A stretch of 10,524 nt of DNA from CADEEX01 sp040081555. Lineage in GTDB: Bacteria > Acidobacteriota > Vicinamibacteria > Vicinamibacterales > CAVVIG01. How positions within the stretch are numbered: the first letter of the stretch is position 1; each line of letters begins with the position of its first letter. Under the pieces are notes generated by a model, which was not told where the DNA came from, made no database searches, and worked only from the letters and a program-made list of their open reading frames with translations. The stretch lies in assembly GCA_040081555.1 (NCBI GenBank), contig JBEBGG010000120.1, positions 1 to 10,524 on the forward strand, read 5' to 3'. A program made the translations under genes and the position numbers. Of this stretch, positions 1 through 6,643 are shown piece after piece.

Positions 1-65
1 GCGCCAGATCCCGCCTGGCCGGTGCGGGTCGGGCGTCGGCCGCTCGTCGATTCGCCAAACCCGGG

Positions 66-93
66 CTGAACAAAAGGCAGAGCGTTGTATAGT
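66..93 (+). promoter_or_regulatory. Probable sigma70-type promoter of the cold-shock gene
   Basis: A good -10 hexamer TATAGT (88-93, five of six matches to TATAAT) is preceded at 16 bases by a weak -35, CTGAAC (66-71), which matches TTGACA at three positions. Transcription would start near base 100, giving a leader of about 58 bases before the ATG at 158. The upstream bases 1-65 are GC-rich and hold no gene I can support. The -35 is poor, so the promoter rests mainly on the -10 and its position. Confidence 0.45.
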
Positions 94-99
94 GATACG

Positions 100-135
100 G
101 TCCAGTCTCTGGACACGCGATCCGCACACGTGCGG
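100..135 (+). promoter_or_regulatory. Two hairpins in the cold-shock mRNA leader
   Basis: Two perfect 6-base inverted repeats stand in a row between the predicted start site and the Shine-Dalgarno sequence. The first is GTCCAG-TCT-CTGGAC (100-114). The second is CCGCAC-AC-GTGCGG (122-135), which would fold with a 4-base loop. Structured leaders control mRNA stability and translation of cold-shock genes in enterobacteria. Whether these hairpins do the same is inference. The second could instead be a DNA operator, since it contains CACGTG (127-132). Confidence 0.4.
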
Positions 136-157
136 GCGCGACGGGAAGGAGTCTCGG

Positions 158-355
158 ATGAGCAGCGGCACAATCAAGCGTATCCAGCGTGACAAAGGGT
201 TTGGCTTCATCAAGGACAGCAGCGGACAGGAATTGTTCTTCCACCGCAGTGCGGTGCAGGGGAGCTTCGATTCTCTGACCGAGGGCCAGCGCGTCAGCTT
301 CGATGAGGAGCAGTCGGCGAAAGGTCCGCGCGCAGGGAACGTCAGACCGGAATAA
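158..355 (+). CDS. Cold-shock domain protein (CspA family)
   Basis: A 65-residue single-domain nucleic-acid-binding protein, the usual length for CspA-type RNA chaperones, which bind single-stranded RNA or DNA in the cytoplasm and melt secondary structure. The RNP1 motif is KGFGFI (13-18) and RNP2 is the variant LFFHRSA (26-32), giving the aromatic binding face. The C-terminal part (GQRVSFDEE, 43-51, then KGPRAGNV, 55-62) fits the last strands of the OB fold. The ATG at 158 is chosen because GGGAAGGAG (143-151) lies just upstream and because the domain begins there. A GTG at 92 in the same frame would add 22 residues unlike the family and lies inside the predicted -10. The gene is monocistronic and followed by a strong terminator. 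The family is certain; which paralogue it is, and whether it is cold-induced, cannot be told. Confidence 0.93.
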   Translation: MSSGTIKRIQRDKGFGFIKDSSGQELFFHRSAVQGSFDSLTEGQRVSFDEEQSAKGPRAGNVRPE

Positions 356-365
356 TACAAAGACG

Positions 366-422
366 CCGAGAGTCGGTAGTCGTTCGGACTTCACGCATCG
401 TCCGACTACCGACTCGGGTTTT
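366..422 (+). terminator. Rho-independent terminator between convergent genes
   Basis: A 13-base perfect inverted repeat, GAGTCGGTAGTCG (370-382) and CGACTACCGACTC (403-415), encloses a 20-base loop. Two further C:G pairs form across a 2-base bulge (366-367 with 416-417). TTTT follows at 419-422. It starts 11 bases after the cold-shock stop codon and its T-tract overlaps the stop codon of the minus-strand peptidase (423-421). On the minus strand the hairpin is followed by only a scattered T-rich stretch, so termination in that direction is possible but weaker. Confidence 0.85.
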
Positions 423-2253
423 ACTTTCTCGCCCCTGGCGTCAGCATCGTCTCCCGCCGCTCGCCTCCCCGCGTGTACACGACCTTCGCGGCGACACCGA
501 TCTTCAGCACGTCCAGCGCATAGGTGTAGTCGTAGATGTTGGCAATGGTCTGGCCCGCGATCTCGATCACCACATCACCTTTTTGCAGGCCGGCCTCTTC
601 CGCCGGGCCGCCACCGACGACCCCGCTGAGTAGTAGTCCCTTGACCTCGCTGGAATAGTCGGGAATCGTGCCCGTGAAGATGCGGACGCCGGCACGCGTT
701 CCCGTACCGGTCGGCTGTGTCACTCGGGTGAAGGCGGGTGCTTCCGGTGTGCGCATCACGCGTCGTGCGATGTGCGCTGCAAAATCCACGATCCGATCCA
801 GACCCTCATAGTCGATCTTGTCGGCGGTGTCCGACGGCCGGTGGTAATCGGTGTGGGTGCCGGTAAAGAAATTCAGGCACGGCACGCCGATTTGGTTGAA
901 GGAGGCAACGTCGGTCGGCTGATACGGATCCTGCTGCACCGACAGGTCGAAGCCGGCCGTCACGTTGGCCTGTTCGATGATTCGCGCCCACGCCCCGCTG
1001 CTGCCGGTGGCCTGCACGGTGAGCTTGTTGTCCTGCATCCGCCCAACCATGTCGAAATTCAGGTACGCGGCGATTTGATCCACTGGCACCGGTGGGCGAT
1101 TGGCAAATGCCGTCGATCCAATGAGGCCCAATTCTTCGCCAGACCAGAAGTCGAGCAGCACGTGCCGGCTTCGCGGCTCGCGCGACAGCGCCTCTCCCAC
1201 CGCGAGCACGGCCGCGCTGCCGGATGCATTGTCGTCGGCGCCATGGTGAATCTTGTTCGTCTCGCTCTTGTCGGCGAGCGTGTTGCCGTTCTCGCCCCGA
1301 CCGAGGTGGTCATAGTGCGCTCCGAGTGCGACCCATGGCTTCGCGCCGGCAATGGCGACGGTCGCCGGTAGGTAGCCGATCACGTTGTGGCCGGTGCGCG
1401 TTTCGCGCACGACGTTGGCCTTCAAATCGAACGTCGCGTTGGGCAGGGCGAACCCTGCCGCATGGGGATTGGCGTCGTCCATCGACTTCTGAGCCGCGGC
1501 CAACGTTCTCGCAGGATCGCCGAGGGTCGCAAAGAGTGCATCCGCGACCGTGGCACTGATGCTGGCGGCGACGATCCCTGACCCGGCCAGCGCGGTGTCG
1601 AACGACATCGGGATGGTCTCCCCCGCGTTCGGTGAATTCGGGCCGGTGACCACGACGATGGCCTTGGCGCCATGTTGGCGCGCCGCCATCGCCTTGTAGC
1701 GCAAGTCCGAGTAGCGAGACAGGATGCCCTTGGTCTTGGGATCGGCATCTTCCGGAAAATATCGCAACACGAGGACGACCTTGTCTTTCACGTCGAGCGT
1801 CGCGTAGCTGTCGTAGTTGAAATTCTGGGACTCGGGCACCACGATGCCGTAGCCGGCGAAGACCACTGGCAGACCGCTCACTTCGGCGTCGTCAGAAAAG
1901 GAGAGCGCCTGGACATCGCGGCGCTGGTCGAACGTGCGCGTGGTGTTGGTCCGTGTGTCCTTGAGGGCCGCCCTCGACCCACCATCCCTCGAGCCGGCCG
2001 TGAAGTCGAACGGCATGAGGAAGTCGGTGTGTCCGGGAAGCGGCCGCGCGCCGATACGTCGTAACTGGGCCGCGAGGTAGTCGCTTGCGAGGCGTTCGCC
2101 GTTCGAGCCTGTCAAGCGCCCCTCGAAGCGGTCCGACGCCAGGGTTTCGACGTGTGCCCGCGTGGGCGACGCCGGGGCGGTGCCCTGGGCGTGCGCCGGC
2201 GGCGGTGAGAGGAGGCTGGAGGCGACGAGCGCGGCGCAGAGGTATCTGTTCAT
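421..2253 (-). CDS. Secreted M28 family zinc peptidase with PA-like insert and C-terminal PDZ domain
   Basis: A 610-residue exported aminopeptidase-like enzyme. A signal peptide (1-22, ending AHA before QG) sends it to the periplasm or outside. Residues about 125-265 form a protease-associated-type insert (FAGYGIVVP, 132-140). The M28 core (about 285-500) keeps the di-zinc set: His313 in AHYDHLG, Asp340 in GADDNASG, catalytic Glu373 and ligand Glu374 in SGEELGLIGS, Asp401 in FDMVGR, and His471 in DYHRPSD. A PDZ domain (about 520-605, with GPAEEAGLQKGDVV) ends the protein and may bind C-terminal peptides. The ATG at 2253 is preferred over one 66 bases upstream because AGAAGGAAG precedes it, the signal peptide begins there, and it overlaps the previous stop as ATGA, implying coupled translation with the propeller gene. 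All catalytic residues are present; the substrate is not known. Confidence 0.93.
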   Translation of the reverse strand: MNRYLCAALVASSLLSPPPAHAQGTAPASPTRAHVETLASDRFEGRLTGSNGERLASDYLAAQLRRIGARPLPGHTDFLMPFDFTAGSRDGGSRAALKDTRTNTTRTFDQRRDVQALSFSDDAEVSGLPVVFAGYGIVVPESQNFNYDSYATLDVKDKVVLVLRYFPEDADPKTKGILSRYSDLRYKAMAARQHGAKAIVVVTGPNSPNAGETIPMSFDTALAGSGIVAASISATVADALFATLGDPARTLAAAQKSMDDANPHAAGFALPNATFDLKANVVRETRTGHNVIGYLPATVAIAGAKPWVALGAHYDHLGRGENGNTLADKSETNKIHHGADDNASGSAAVLAVGEALSREPRSRHVLLDFWSGEELGLIGSTAFANRPPVPVDQIAAYLNFDMVGRMQDNKLTVQATGSSGAWARIIEQANVTAGFDLSVQQDPYQPTDVASFNQIGVPCLNFFTGTHTDYHRPSDTADKIDYEGLDRIVDFAAHIARRVMRTPEAPAFTRVTQPTGTGTRAGVRIFTGTIPDYSSEVKGLLLSGVVGGGPAEEAGLQKGDVVIEIAGQTIANIYDYTYALDVLKIGVAAKVVYTRGGERRETMLTPGARK

Positions 2254-3380
2254 GGCTTCCTTCTCGGCGTCTTGGGGAGGGCATGGCGGATGGCCTCGAG
2301 TGCCTTCGCGTGATTCCACTGACCGAGATAGAGCTGGCCCTCGCTGCCGCCGCCGCGGCTGGAGGTCCAGGCCAGTTGCGTGCCGTCTGGCGAAGGTACC
2401 GGCAGGCCGTCAAATCCGTTCGAGTAGGTGACGCGCACGGGCTCCTTCTCACCGTGTCTGTCCACCATGAACAGCTCGAAGTTGTCGAAACCGAGCTTGT
2501 TGGAAGCAAAGATGATGTACTCGCCGGACGGGTGCTCGTACGGTGCCCAGCTCATCGAGCCGAAGTCCGTGATTTGCGTCTGCTCAGATCCATCGAGCCT
2601 CATGGTCCAGACATCAGCGATGAGTCCCATCTCGTCGAATCGGCGCCAGATGATGTGCTGGCCGTCGTGGGTGAAGAACGGCCCGCCGTCGTAGCCCCAG
2701 AAGTTGGTCAGTCGCTTCTGGCCCGAGCCGTCTGCCTTCATGATGTAGATCTCAGCAAAGTTGCTCGGATTCTCGGCCAGCGCTTTGGTTTCCTTCGCGT
2801 CGAGTGCGTGGTCGTAGCCGGCGCGCATGGAAGAGAAGACGATCCACTGCCCATCGGGTGAATAGGCGGCCTCAGCATCGTAGCCACGTGCGGTGGTGAG
2901 GCGCTTCGAAGCGCCGGTCTTCTCGTTATAGGCGAAGATGTCCATCTCGGGGTCGTAGTCCCACGAGTAACGACGCTCCTTGCCGGACGCGCGGAAGGCG
3001 AGCTCTTCGTCCTGATACTGCTTCGACTTTGGATCGAGATGCGTCGAGGCGAACTCGATTTCGTCGCCCTTCGGTCGGATGAACGCGCAGGTCGTCTTGC
3101 CGATGCCAGGCGAGATCCGTTTGGTCTCGCCGGTCGAGAGGTCGAGTGTGTAGATCTGGTAGAAGGGATTGCCGGGTTCGCGTTCGCTCTGGAAGACGAG
3201 GCGCTTGCCGTCGGGAGACCAGTAACCTTCGCCCGACCGACGTCCTTCAACAGTGAGACGGCGAATGCGGCTCAGGAAGTCGCGTTCCGGCGCGGCTGTT
3301 GGCGCGGTCTGTCCCGCGGCGATTGACAGCGATGACCACAGAACCAAAGCGGCTATGCCGCCCGCATGCAGCAATCTCAT
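2250..3380 (-). CDS. Secreted PD40/TolB-like beta-propeller protein
   Basis: A 376-residue exported protein with a signal peptide (about 1-23, hydrophobic core GGIAALVLWSSLSIAA). The remainder is a WD40-like (PD40) propeller: repeated PDG strands at YWSPDGKRLVF (53-63), YSPDGQWIVF (173-182), FTHDGQHIIW (236-245) and PSPDGTQLAW (329-338), alternating with IYTLD, IYIMKADG, VWTMRLDG and LFMVDRHG strands. There is no peptidase domain after the propeller, so it is not an S9 enzyme. By family it is a binding or scaffold protein, and TolB itself is periplasmic. TGAGG lies 6 bases before the ATG. The stop overlaps the start of the downstream M28 peptidase, so the two products are probably made in step and may work together on peptides. 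That partnership is inference. The N-terminal region (30-50) and a charged insert (113-140) fall outside the repeat pattern. Confidence 0.88.
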   Translation of the reverse strand: MRLLHAGGIAALVLWSSLSIAAGQTAPTAAPERDFLSRIRRLTVEGRRSGEGYWSPDGKRLVFQSEREPGNPFYQIYTLDLSTGETKRISPGIGKTTCAFIRPKGDEIEFASTHLDPKSKQYQDEELAFRASGKERRYSWDYDPEMDIFAYNEKTGASKRLTTARGYDAEAAYSPDGQWIVFSSMRAGYDHALDAKETKALAENPSNFAEIYIMKADGSGQKRLTNFWGYDGGPFFTHDGQHIIWRRFDEMGLIADVWTMRLDGSEQTQITDFGSMSWAPYEHPSGEYIIFASNKLGFDNFELFMVDRHGEKEPVRVTYSNGFDGLPVPSPDGTQLAWTSSRGGGSEGQLYLGQWNHAKALEAIRHALPKTPRRKP

Positions 3381-3463
3381 TGTGAACCTCAGGGCGGACG
3401 GTCGCGTCCCATCGCTGCGACCCCCATGCTATTCTCGTCGCCTTCAACCCGTAGGATCAAACC
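3381..3463. promoter_or_regulatory. Divergent intergenic region, probable back-to-back promoters
   Basis: This 83-base gap separates the minus-strand propeller-peptidase pair from the plus-strand lipid-carrier operon and must carry the promoters of both unless they are read from elsewhere. On the plus strand TATTCT (3430-3435) is a possible -10 without a recognisable -35, and AGGA (3453-3456) is the Shine-Dalgarno sequence for the ATG at 3464. On the minus strand I see no convincing promoter hexamers, only the GAGG ribosome site close to 3380. Exact promoter positions are not established. Confidence 0.3.
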
Positions 3464-4192
3464 ATGACCCGACTCGGATCCGCCTTTGCTGGCGCCGCGC
3501 TCCTCTTCGGTCTGGGCGTCGCCCCGGCGCTCGCTCAGAACAGCCCGGCCGGCACCTGGGAGGTCGTTGTGGACACGCCCCTTGGCGCGCAACAGATGAC
3601 GATGACCGTCGCCGTCAACGGTGAGAGGGCCGACGGCACGTTCGGTGGTGCCCTGGGCACGCTGCCCATTGCCGGCACGGCGAAGACCGACTCGATTGAA
3701 ATGACCGGTGCGCTCGAGATTCAGGGGATGTCGCTCCAGCTGGGCATTTCGGGCAAGGCCGCTGGGGACGCCTTGAGCGGCAGGATCAGGTTGGGAGATT
3801 TCGGCGAATTCCCCCTGACGGGTAAGCGCGCCGCCGCAACCGTCGCATCCGCCGTCTCACCCGACGCGACGCCAGCCGTGGCCACCTCCGGCGTCGCCGG
3901 CAAGTGGAACGTCTCTGTGGCCATCGCCGGAATGGGCGAGATTCCGATGACGGCGACCCTCTCCCAGGCCGGTGAGATCGTCACGGGCACGGTGGGTGTC
4001 CTCGGCGCCGGCGACGTGCCGGTCAAGGGCACCTTCAGCGGCACGTCTTTGGCGATGGAATTCACGGCCGAAACTCCGCAAGGGCCGTTTGTCGTGACGC
4101 TGACCGGAGAGCTGAGTGCCACAGGCCTTGCGGGGAAGGCGGACATCGCGGGGCTGGCTGAGGCCGAGTGGAAAGCGGTCCGCGGACAATAG
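3464..4192 (+). CDS. Secreted protein of two tandem small beta domains, function unknown
   Basis: A 242-residue exported protein. A signal peptide (1-24, ending ALA before QN) is followed by two copies of a roughly 95-residue beta-rich domain joined by an Ala/Thr/Val-rich linker (123-144). Copy one (30-122) opens GTWEVVVDTP and closes EFPLTGKR. Copy two (146-240) opens GKWNVSVAIA and closes AEWKAVR. Both show the same order: G-[TK]-W, a strand with M-T-[MA]-T, a G-T-[FV]-G turn, a P-[IV]-[AK]-G-T strand, then G-x-[AL]-[SA]-G-[RK]. As I recall it, similar single domains trail amidohydrolases and other secreted proteins of Acidobacteriota, with no assigned activity. AGGA sits 7 bases before the ATG. 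Four bases separate its stop from the LprG-like gene, so it is probably the first gene of the operon and may act in the same envelope pathway. No catalytic motif is visible. Confidence 0.85.
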   Translation: MTRLGSAFAGAALLFGLGVAPALAQNSPAGTWEVVVDTPLGAQQMTMTVAVNGERADGTFGGALGTLPIAGTAKTDSIEMTGALEIQGMSLQLGISGKAAGDALSGRIRLGDFGEFPLTGKRAAATVASAVSPDATPAVATSGVAGKWNVSVAIAGMGEIPMTATLSQAGEIVTGTVGVLGAGDVPVKGTFSGTSLAMEFTAETPQGPFVVTLTGELSATGLAGKADIAGLAEAEWKAVRGQ

Positions 4193-4196
4193 GGTC

Positions 4197-4913
4197 ATGC
4201 GTCATCGTGTGATGGCCATTGCGCTGGTCGCGGTTGCCACGGCCGTCGTGCTTCCCGCGCAACAGGCCAGGCCAGGTCTGGGTGCGGCTCAGACCATGCT
4301 GAACCGAACGGCCGATGCCATTCTGGGCCTCAAGAGCGCGCGTTTCTCGGTGAAGCGCCTGGGTGCGCCGGCGTTTCTGGACGAGAAGAACGGAGTCACC
4401 TTCACCGTGGCGGATTGTGCCTACGCCGCGCCCGACAGAGTGTCCTGCGCCGTCAAGGTGTCGCTCAAGAACGGCACCATCGTTCAGGTGACCCGTGTCT
4501 GGGTTCCCGAAGGCACCTTCCAATCGAATCCGCTGACCAGACAGTTCGGACGGCTAACAGCAGGGTCCAATTTCAATGGGGTCTTGTTGTTTACCAGAAC
4601 GGGTATCCCGGAGGTCCTGAGGATTGCCGTCCAGAAGGCCCAAGTGGTCGGCAAAGAGAAGCTGGAGAACCGTGACGTGTTGCATCTGACCGGGGATGTC
4701 AGCGGTGAGAAACTCAATCCCCTCATCGGCGGCACACTCAAGGCCGACCTGCTCCACTCGGTCGATCTCTGGGTCGAGGAAAGAACCGCCCATCCAGTGC
4801 AGCTCAGGGTCAACGAACCGGAAGGGAATGCCTGGCTCATCGAGCTCTCGCGCATCGATGAGCCCGTGGATATTCCGACACCACGGCTGTCGCCGCCGGC
4901 GGCCAAGCCGTAG
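4197..4913 (+). CDS. Exported LppX/LprAFG (LprG-like) lipid-carrier protein
   Basis: A 238-residue protein with an N-terminal signal segment (about 1-23). The rest follows the LppX_LprAFG family, LolA-like half-barrels with a pocket for acyl chains: an N-terminal helix (ARP to LGLKSARFSV, 24-52), a strand then SNPLTRQF (110-117), TGIPEVLR (135-142), VVGKEKLENRDVLHLTGDV (150-168), SGEKLNPLIGG (169-179), VDLWVEE (189-195), and the closing pattern VQLRVNEPEGNAW...ELSRIDEPVDIPTP (201-229). Unlike mycobacterial LprG it has no lipobox cysteine, so it should be soluble or held by an uncleaved signal anchor. Cys74 and Cys84 could form a disulfide. I chose the ATG at 4197; an in-frame ATG at 4212 would give a tidier signal peptide, and the Shine-Dalgarno is poor (GGAC, 4184), consistent with coupling. 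It sits 6 bases before an MFS exporter, as lprG does before P55. Family call is by motif recall. Confidence 0.82.
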   Translation: MRHRVMAIALVAVATAVVLPAQQARPGLGAAQTMLNRTADAILGLKSARFSVKRLGAPAFLDEKNGVTFTVADCAYAAPDRVSCAVKVSLKNGTIVQVTRVWVPEGTFQSNPLTRQFGRLTAGSNFNGVLLFTRTGIPEVLRIAVQKAQVVGKEKLENRDVLHLTGDVSGEKLNPLIGGTLKADLLHSVDLWVEERTAHPVQLRVNEPEGNAWLIELSRIDEPVDIPTPRLSPPAAKP

Positions 4914-4919
4914 GTCTGA

Positions 4920-6518
4920 ATGTCGCGTGCGCAGCAGTACCCACGGCTGATTCTCGCCCTCGTGTGTTTCCCCGTGTTCATCGGGGCGCTCGACCTCACC
5001 ATCGTCTCGGCCGTGCTCCCCGACGTCATCCGCTCGATGACGATTGAGATTCAGAAGCTCGACGTCGCCGGATGGGTGGTCACCGGCTACTTTGTGTCGT
5101 ACGCGATCAGCATGACCTTCATGGGGAAGGTGTCGGATCTTGCCGGTCGCCGCTTCGTGTATCTCGCCTGTCTGGCGATCTTCTTCGTGGGCTCGTGGCT
5201 GGTTGCCGCGTCGCCGGGTTGGCCTAGCGCCATCGTGTTGAAGATCCTGCCGCTCGTCCAGCACGATCCTCAGACCGGTCTTGCACCGCTCTACGCGCTG
5301 ATTGCCGGACGCGTCGTTCAAGCGTTTGGTGCTGGGGCGATGGTGCCGGTGAGCATGGCGCTGGTCGCTGATCTGTTTCCACCGGAGAGGCGAGCGCTGC
5401 CACTCGGGATTGTCGGAGCGGTCGACACGGCCGGCTGGGTGCTCGGCCACCTCTACGGCGGCATCATGGTGCAGTTCATGAGTTGGCCGTACCTCTTCTG
5501 GATTAATCTCCCGATCGTCCTGGTGATCTTCGGCATCACGTGGTGGGGACTGGCCGGCCTACCCCGCGTGGCCGTGAAAGGTGGCATCGACTGGGTCGGC
5601 GTCGTCCTGCTCGGTTCGTCGCTGACCCTGCTCAACCTGGGGCTTGGCTCTCCGGAAATCGGCCTCGACCCCTCCGCTGCAGCGGCTCCGCAGAATCGTC
5701 TGTACTGGGTGGTCTTGGCGGCCGTCGCCTTTGCGGGCTTCCTCGTCTGGCAGCGCCGCGTCCGCCACCCTATCCTCGATTTGAAGATCTTTTCGAACCG
5801 CAATCTGTCTGCCGCCAGCGGCGTCAACCTGCTCGTGGGCTTTTGCATCATGGTGGCGCTGGTCAGTGTCCCGCTCTTCATCAATGTGGCCGGCGGCGCA
5901 GACACGATGAAGGCGGCGCTGGTCACGGGGTACTTGTTGTGCGCCTTTACGGTGCCGATGGCCCTGGCTGCCGTCCCCGGGGGCTGGCTGTCGCAACGGC
6001 TTGGTTATCGAGCCTCGGTCATCTTCGGCTTGCTCGTGGCTGTCACCGGGTTTGCGCTGATGAGTCTGTGGAGCGTGGATATGGCCGGACAGGCGGTGGC
6101 GTTGTTTGACCACCTGCTCCACGGACCCTCGTCGACAGAGGCTCGCGGCACCGGGTTCATGGTGGCGGGGTTGGCACTTGCCGGCATCGGCATCGGATTG
6201 ACCATCGCGCCGATCGGAACGGCCGTGATCAACGGGGTTCTCGAGGAGGACCGGGGCATGGCATCGTCGCTCGTCATCATCCTCCGCCTGGTCGGCATGA
6301 GTGTCAGCATGAGTTCGCTGACAGCGTACGGCCTCCGCCGGACGACGATCCTCAGCCGCGAGATGCTGAGCCCGGAGGACGGTCTGGATCTCGAGAAGAC
6401 CGCCAGAGTGGCTCTGGAGGCCGTCACCAGGATTACCAGCGAGGTCGCACTCATAGCCGTGGCCCTGACCGTGGCGGCGGTGGCGACGGCCGTGTTTCTT
6501 CGACGGGGCGACGCGTAA
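4920..6518 (+). CDS. MFS transporter, DHA2/P55-like, 14 predicted transmembrane helices
   Basis: A 532-residue inner-membrane exporter, probably proton-driven. Motifs: LDLTIVSAVLP in helix 1 (24-34, with Asp25), motif A GKVSDLAGRR (69-78), motif B ALIAGRVVQAFGAGA (126-140, Arg131), a motif C-like GAVDTAGWVLG (166-176) and the DHA2-type FWINLP (193-198). I count about 14 helices: roughly 9-32, 49-68, 79-97, 123-144, 158-180, 187-209, 223-241, 261-277, 300-323, 330-352, 365-383, 412-437, 446-470 and 508-527. Three loops predicted to be periplasmic are long: 98-122, 384-411 and a charged amphipathic stretch 471-507. It lies 6 bases after the LprG-like carrier gene, with AGG 5 bases before the ATG. 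This points to a lipid exporter like mycobacterial Rv1410c rather than a drug pump. MFS is certain; substrate is inference from context. Confidence 0.9.
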   Translation: MSRAQQYPRLILALVCFPVFIGALDLTIVSAVLPDVIRSMTIEIQKLDVAGWVVTGYFVSYAISMTFMGKVSDLAGRRFVYLACLAIFFVGSWLVAASPGWPSAIVLKILPLVQHDPQTGLAPLYALIAGRVVQAFGAGAMVPVSMALVADLFPPERRALPLGIVGAVDTAGWVLGHLYGGIMVQFMSWPYLFWINLPIVLVIFGITWWGLAGLPRVAVKGGIDWVGVVLLGSSLTLLNLGLGSPEIGLDPSAAAAPQNRLYWVVLAAVAFAGFLVWQRRVRHPILDLKIFSNRNLSAASGVNLLVGFCIMVALVSVPLFINVAGGADTMKAALVTGYLLCAFTVPMALAAVPGGWLSQRLGYRASVIFGLLVAVTGFALMSLWSVDMAGQAVALFDHLLHGPSSTEARGTGFMVAGLALAGIGIGLTIAPIGTAVINGVLEEDRGMASSLVIILRLVGMSVSMSSLTAYGLRRTTILSREMLSPEDGLDLEKTARVALEAVTRITSEVALIAVALTVAAVATAVFLRRGDA

Positions 6519-6554
6519 CGGCCTGATCTGGATGTCTCCAGGCGATCGCTTCGA

Positions 6555-6624
6555 ACGAAGGCACGAAAGACACGAAGGGCCCTTTTCAGGAACAATAGGG
6601 CTTTCGTGCACGTCGCGTCTTCGT
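6555..6624. repeat. Intergenic 'cacgaag' direct and inverted repeat
   Basis: Between the MFS and uup genes, two 9-base direct units (GGCACGAAA 6560-6568, GACACGAAG 6569-6577) follow an ACGAAG (6555-6560). GCACGAAAG (6561-6569) is the exact inverted partner of CTTTCGTGC (6601-6609), with a 31-base loop. ACGAAG (6555-6560) also pairs with CTTCGT (6619-6624) across an extra 9 bases on the right. The loop contains the palindrome AAGGGCCCTT (6576-6585). There is no T-tract after the stem, so it is a poor classical terminator. The look is that of a dispersed intergenic repeat family, which one window cannot prove. Confidence 0.55.
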
Positions 6625-6643
6625 CAAGAAAGAATCTTTAGCT

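Noticed and set aside
1..69. Possible 3' end of a plus-strand gene, open in frame 1 up to TGA at 67-69
   Set aside because: Only 22 codons with no recognisable motif, and frame 3 is open almost as far; a GC-rich stretch this short is open by chance.
92..157. Longer cold-shock protein from the GTG at 92
   Set aside because: The added residues are unlike the family and the GTG lies in the predicted -10; the ATG at 158 has an excellent ribosome site.
772..1371. Plus-strand open frame of 199 codons within the M28 gene
   Set aside because: Antisense shadow; the minus strand carries the full zinc-ligand set.
2254..2319. Longer M28 peptidase from an ATG at 2319
   Set aside because: It would place 22 charged and proline-rich residues before the signal peptide and overlap the propeller gene by 70 bases.
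4554..5450. Minus-strand open frame of 298 codons across the carrier and MFS genes
   Set aside because: His/Arg/Asp-rich low-grade sequence typical of antisense frames in GC-rich DNA; the opposite strand has clear families.
5559..6611. Minus-strand open frame of 350 codons over the MFS gene
   Set aside because: No domain pattern; composition is that of an antisense frame.
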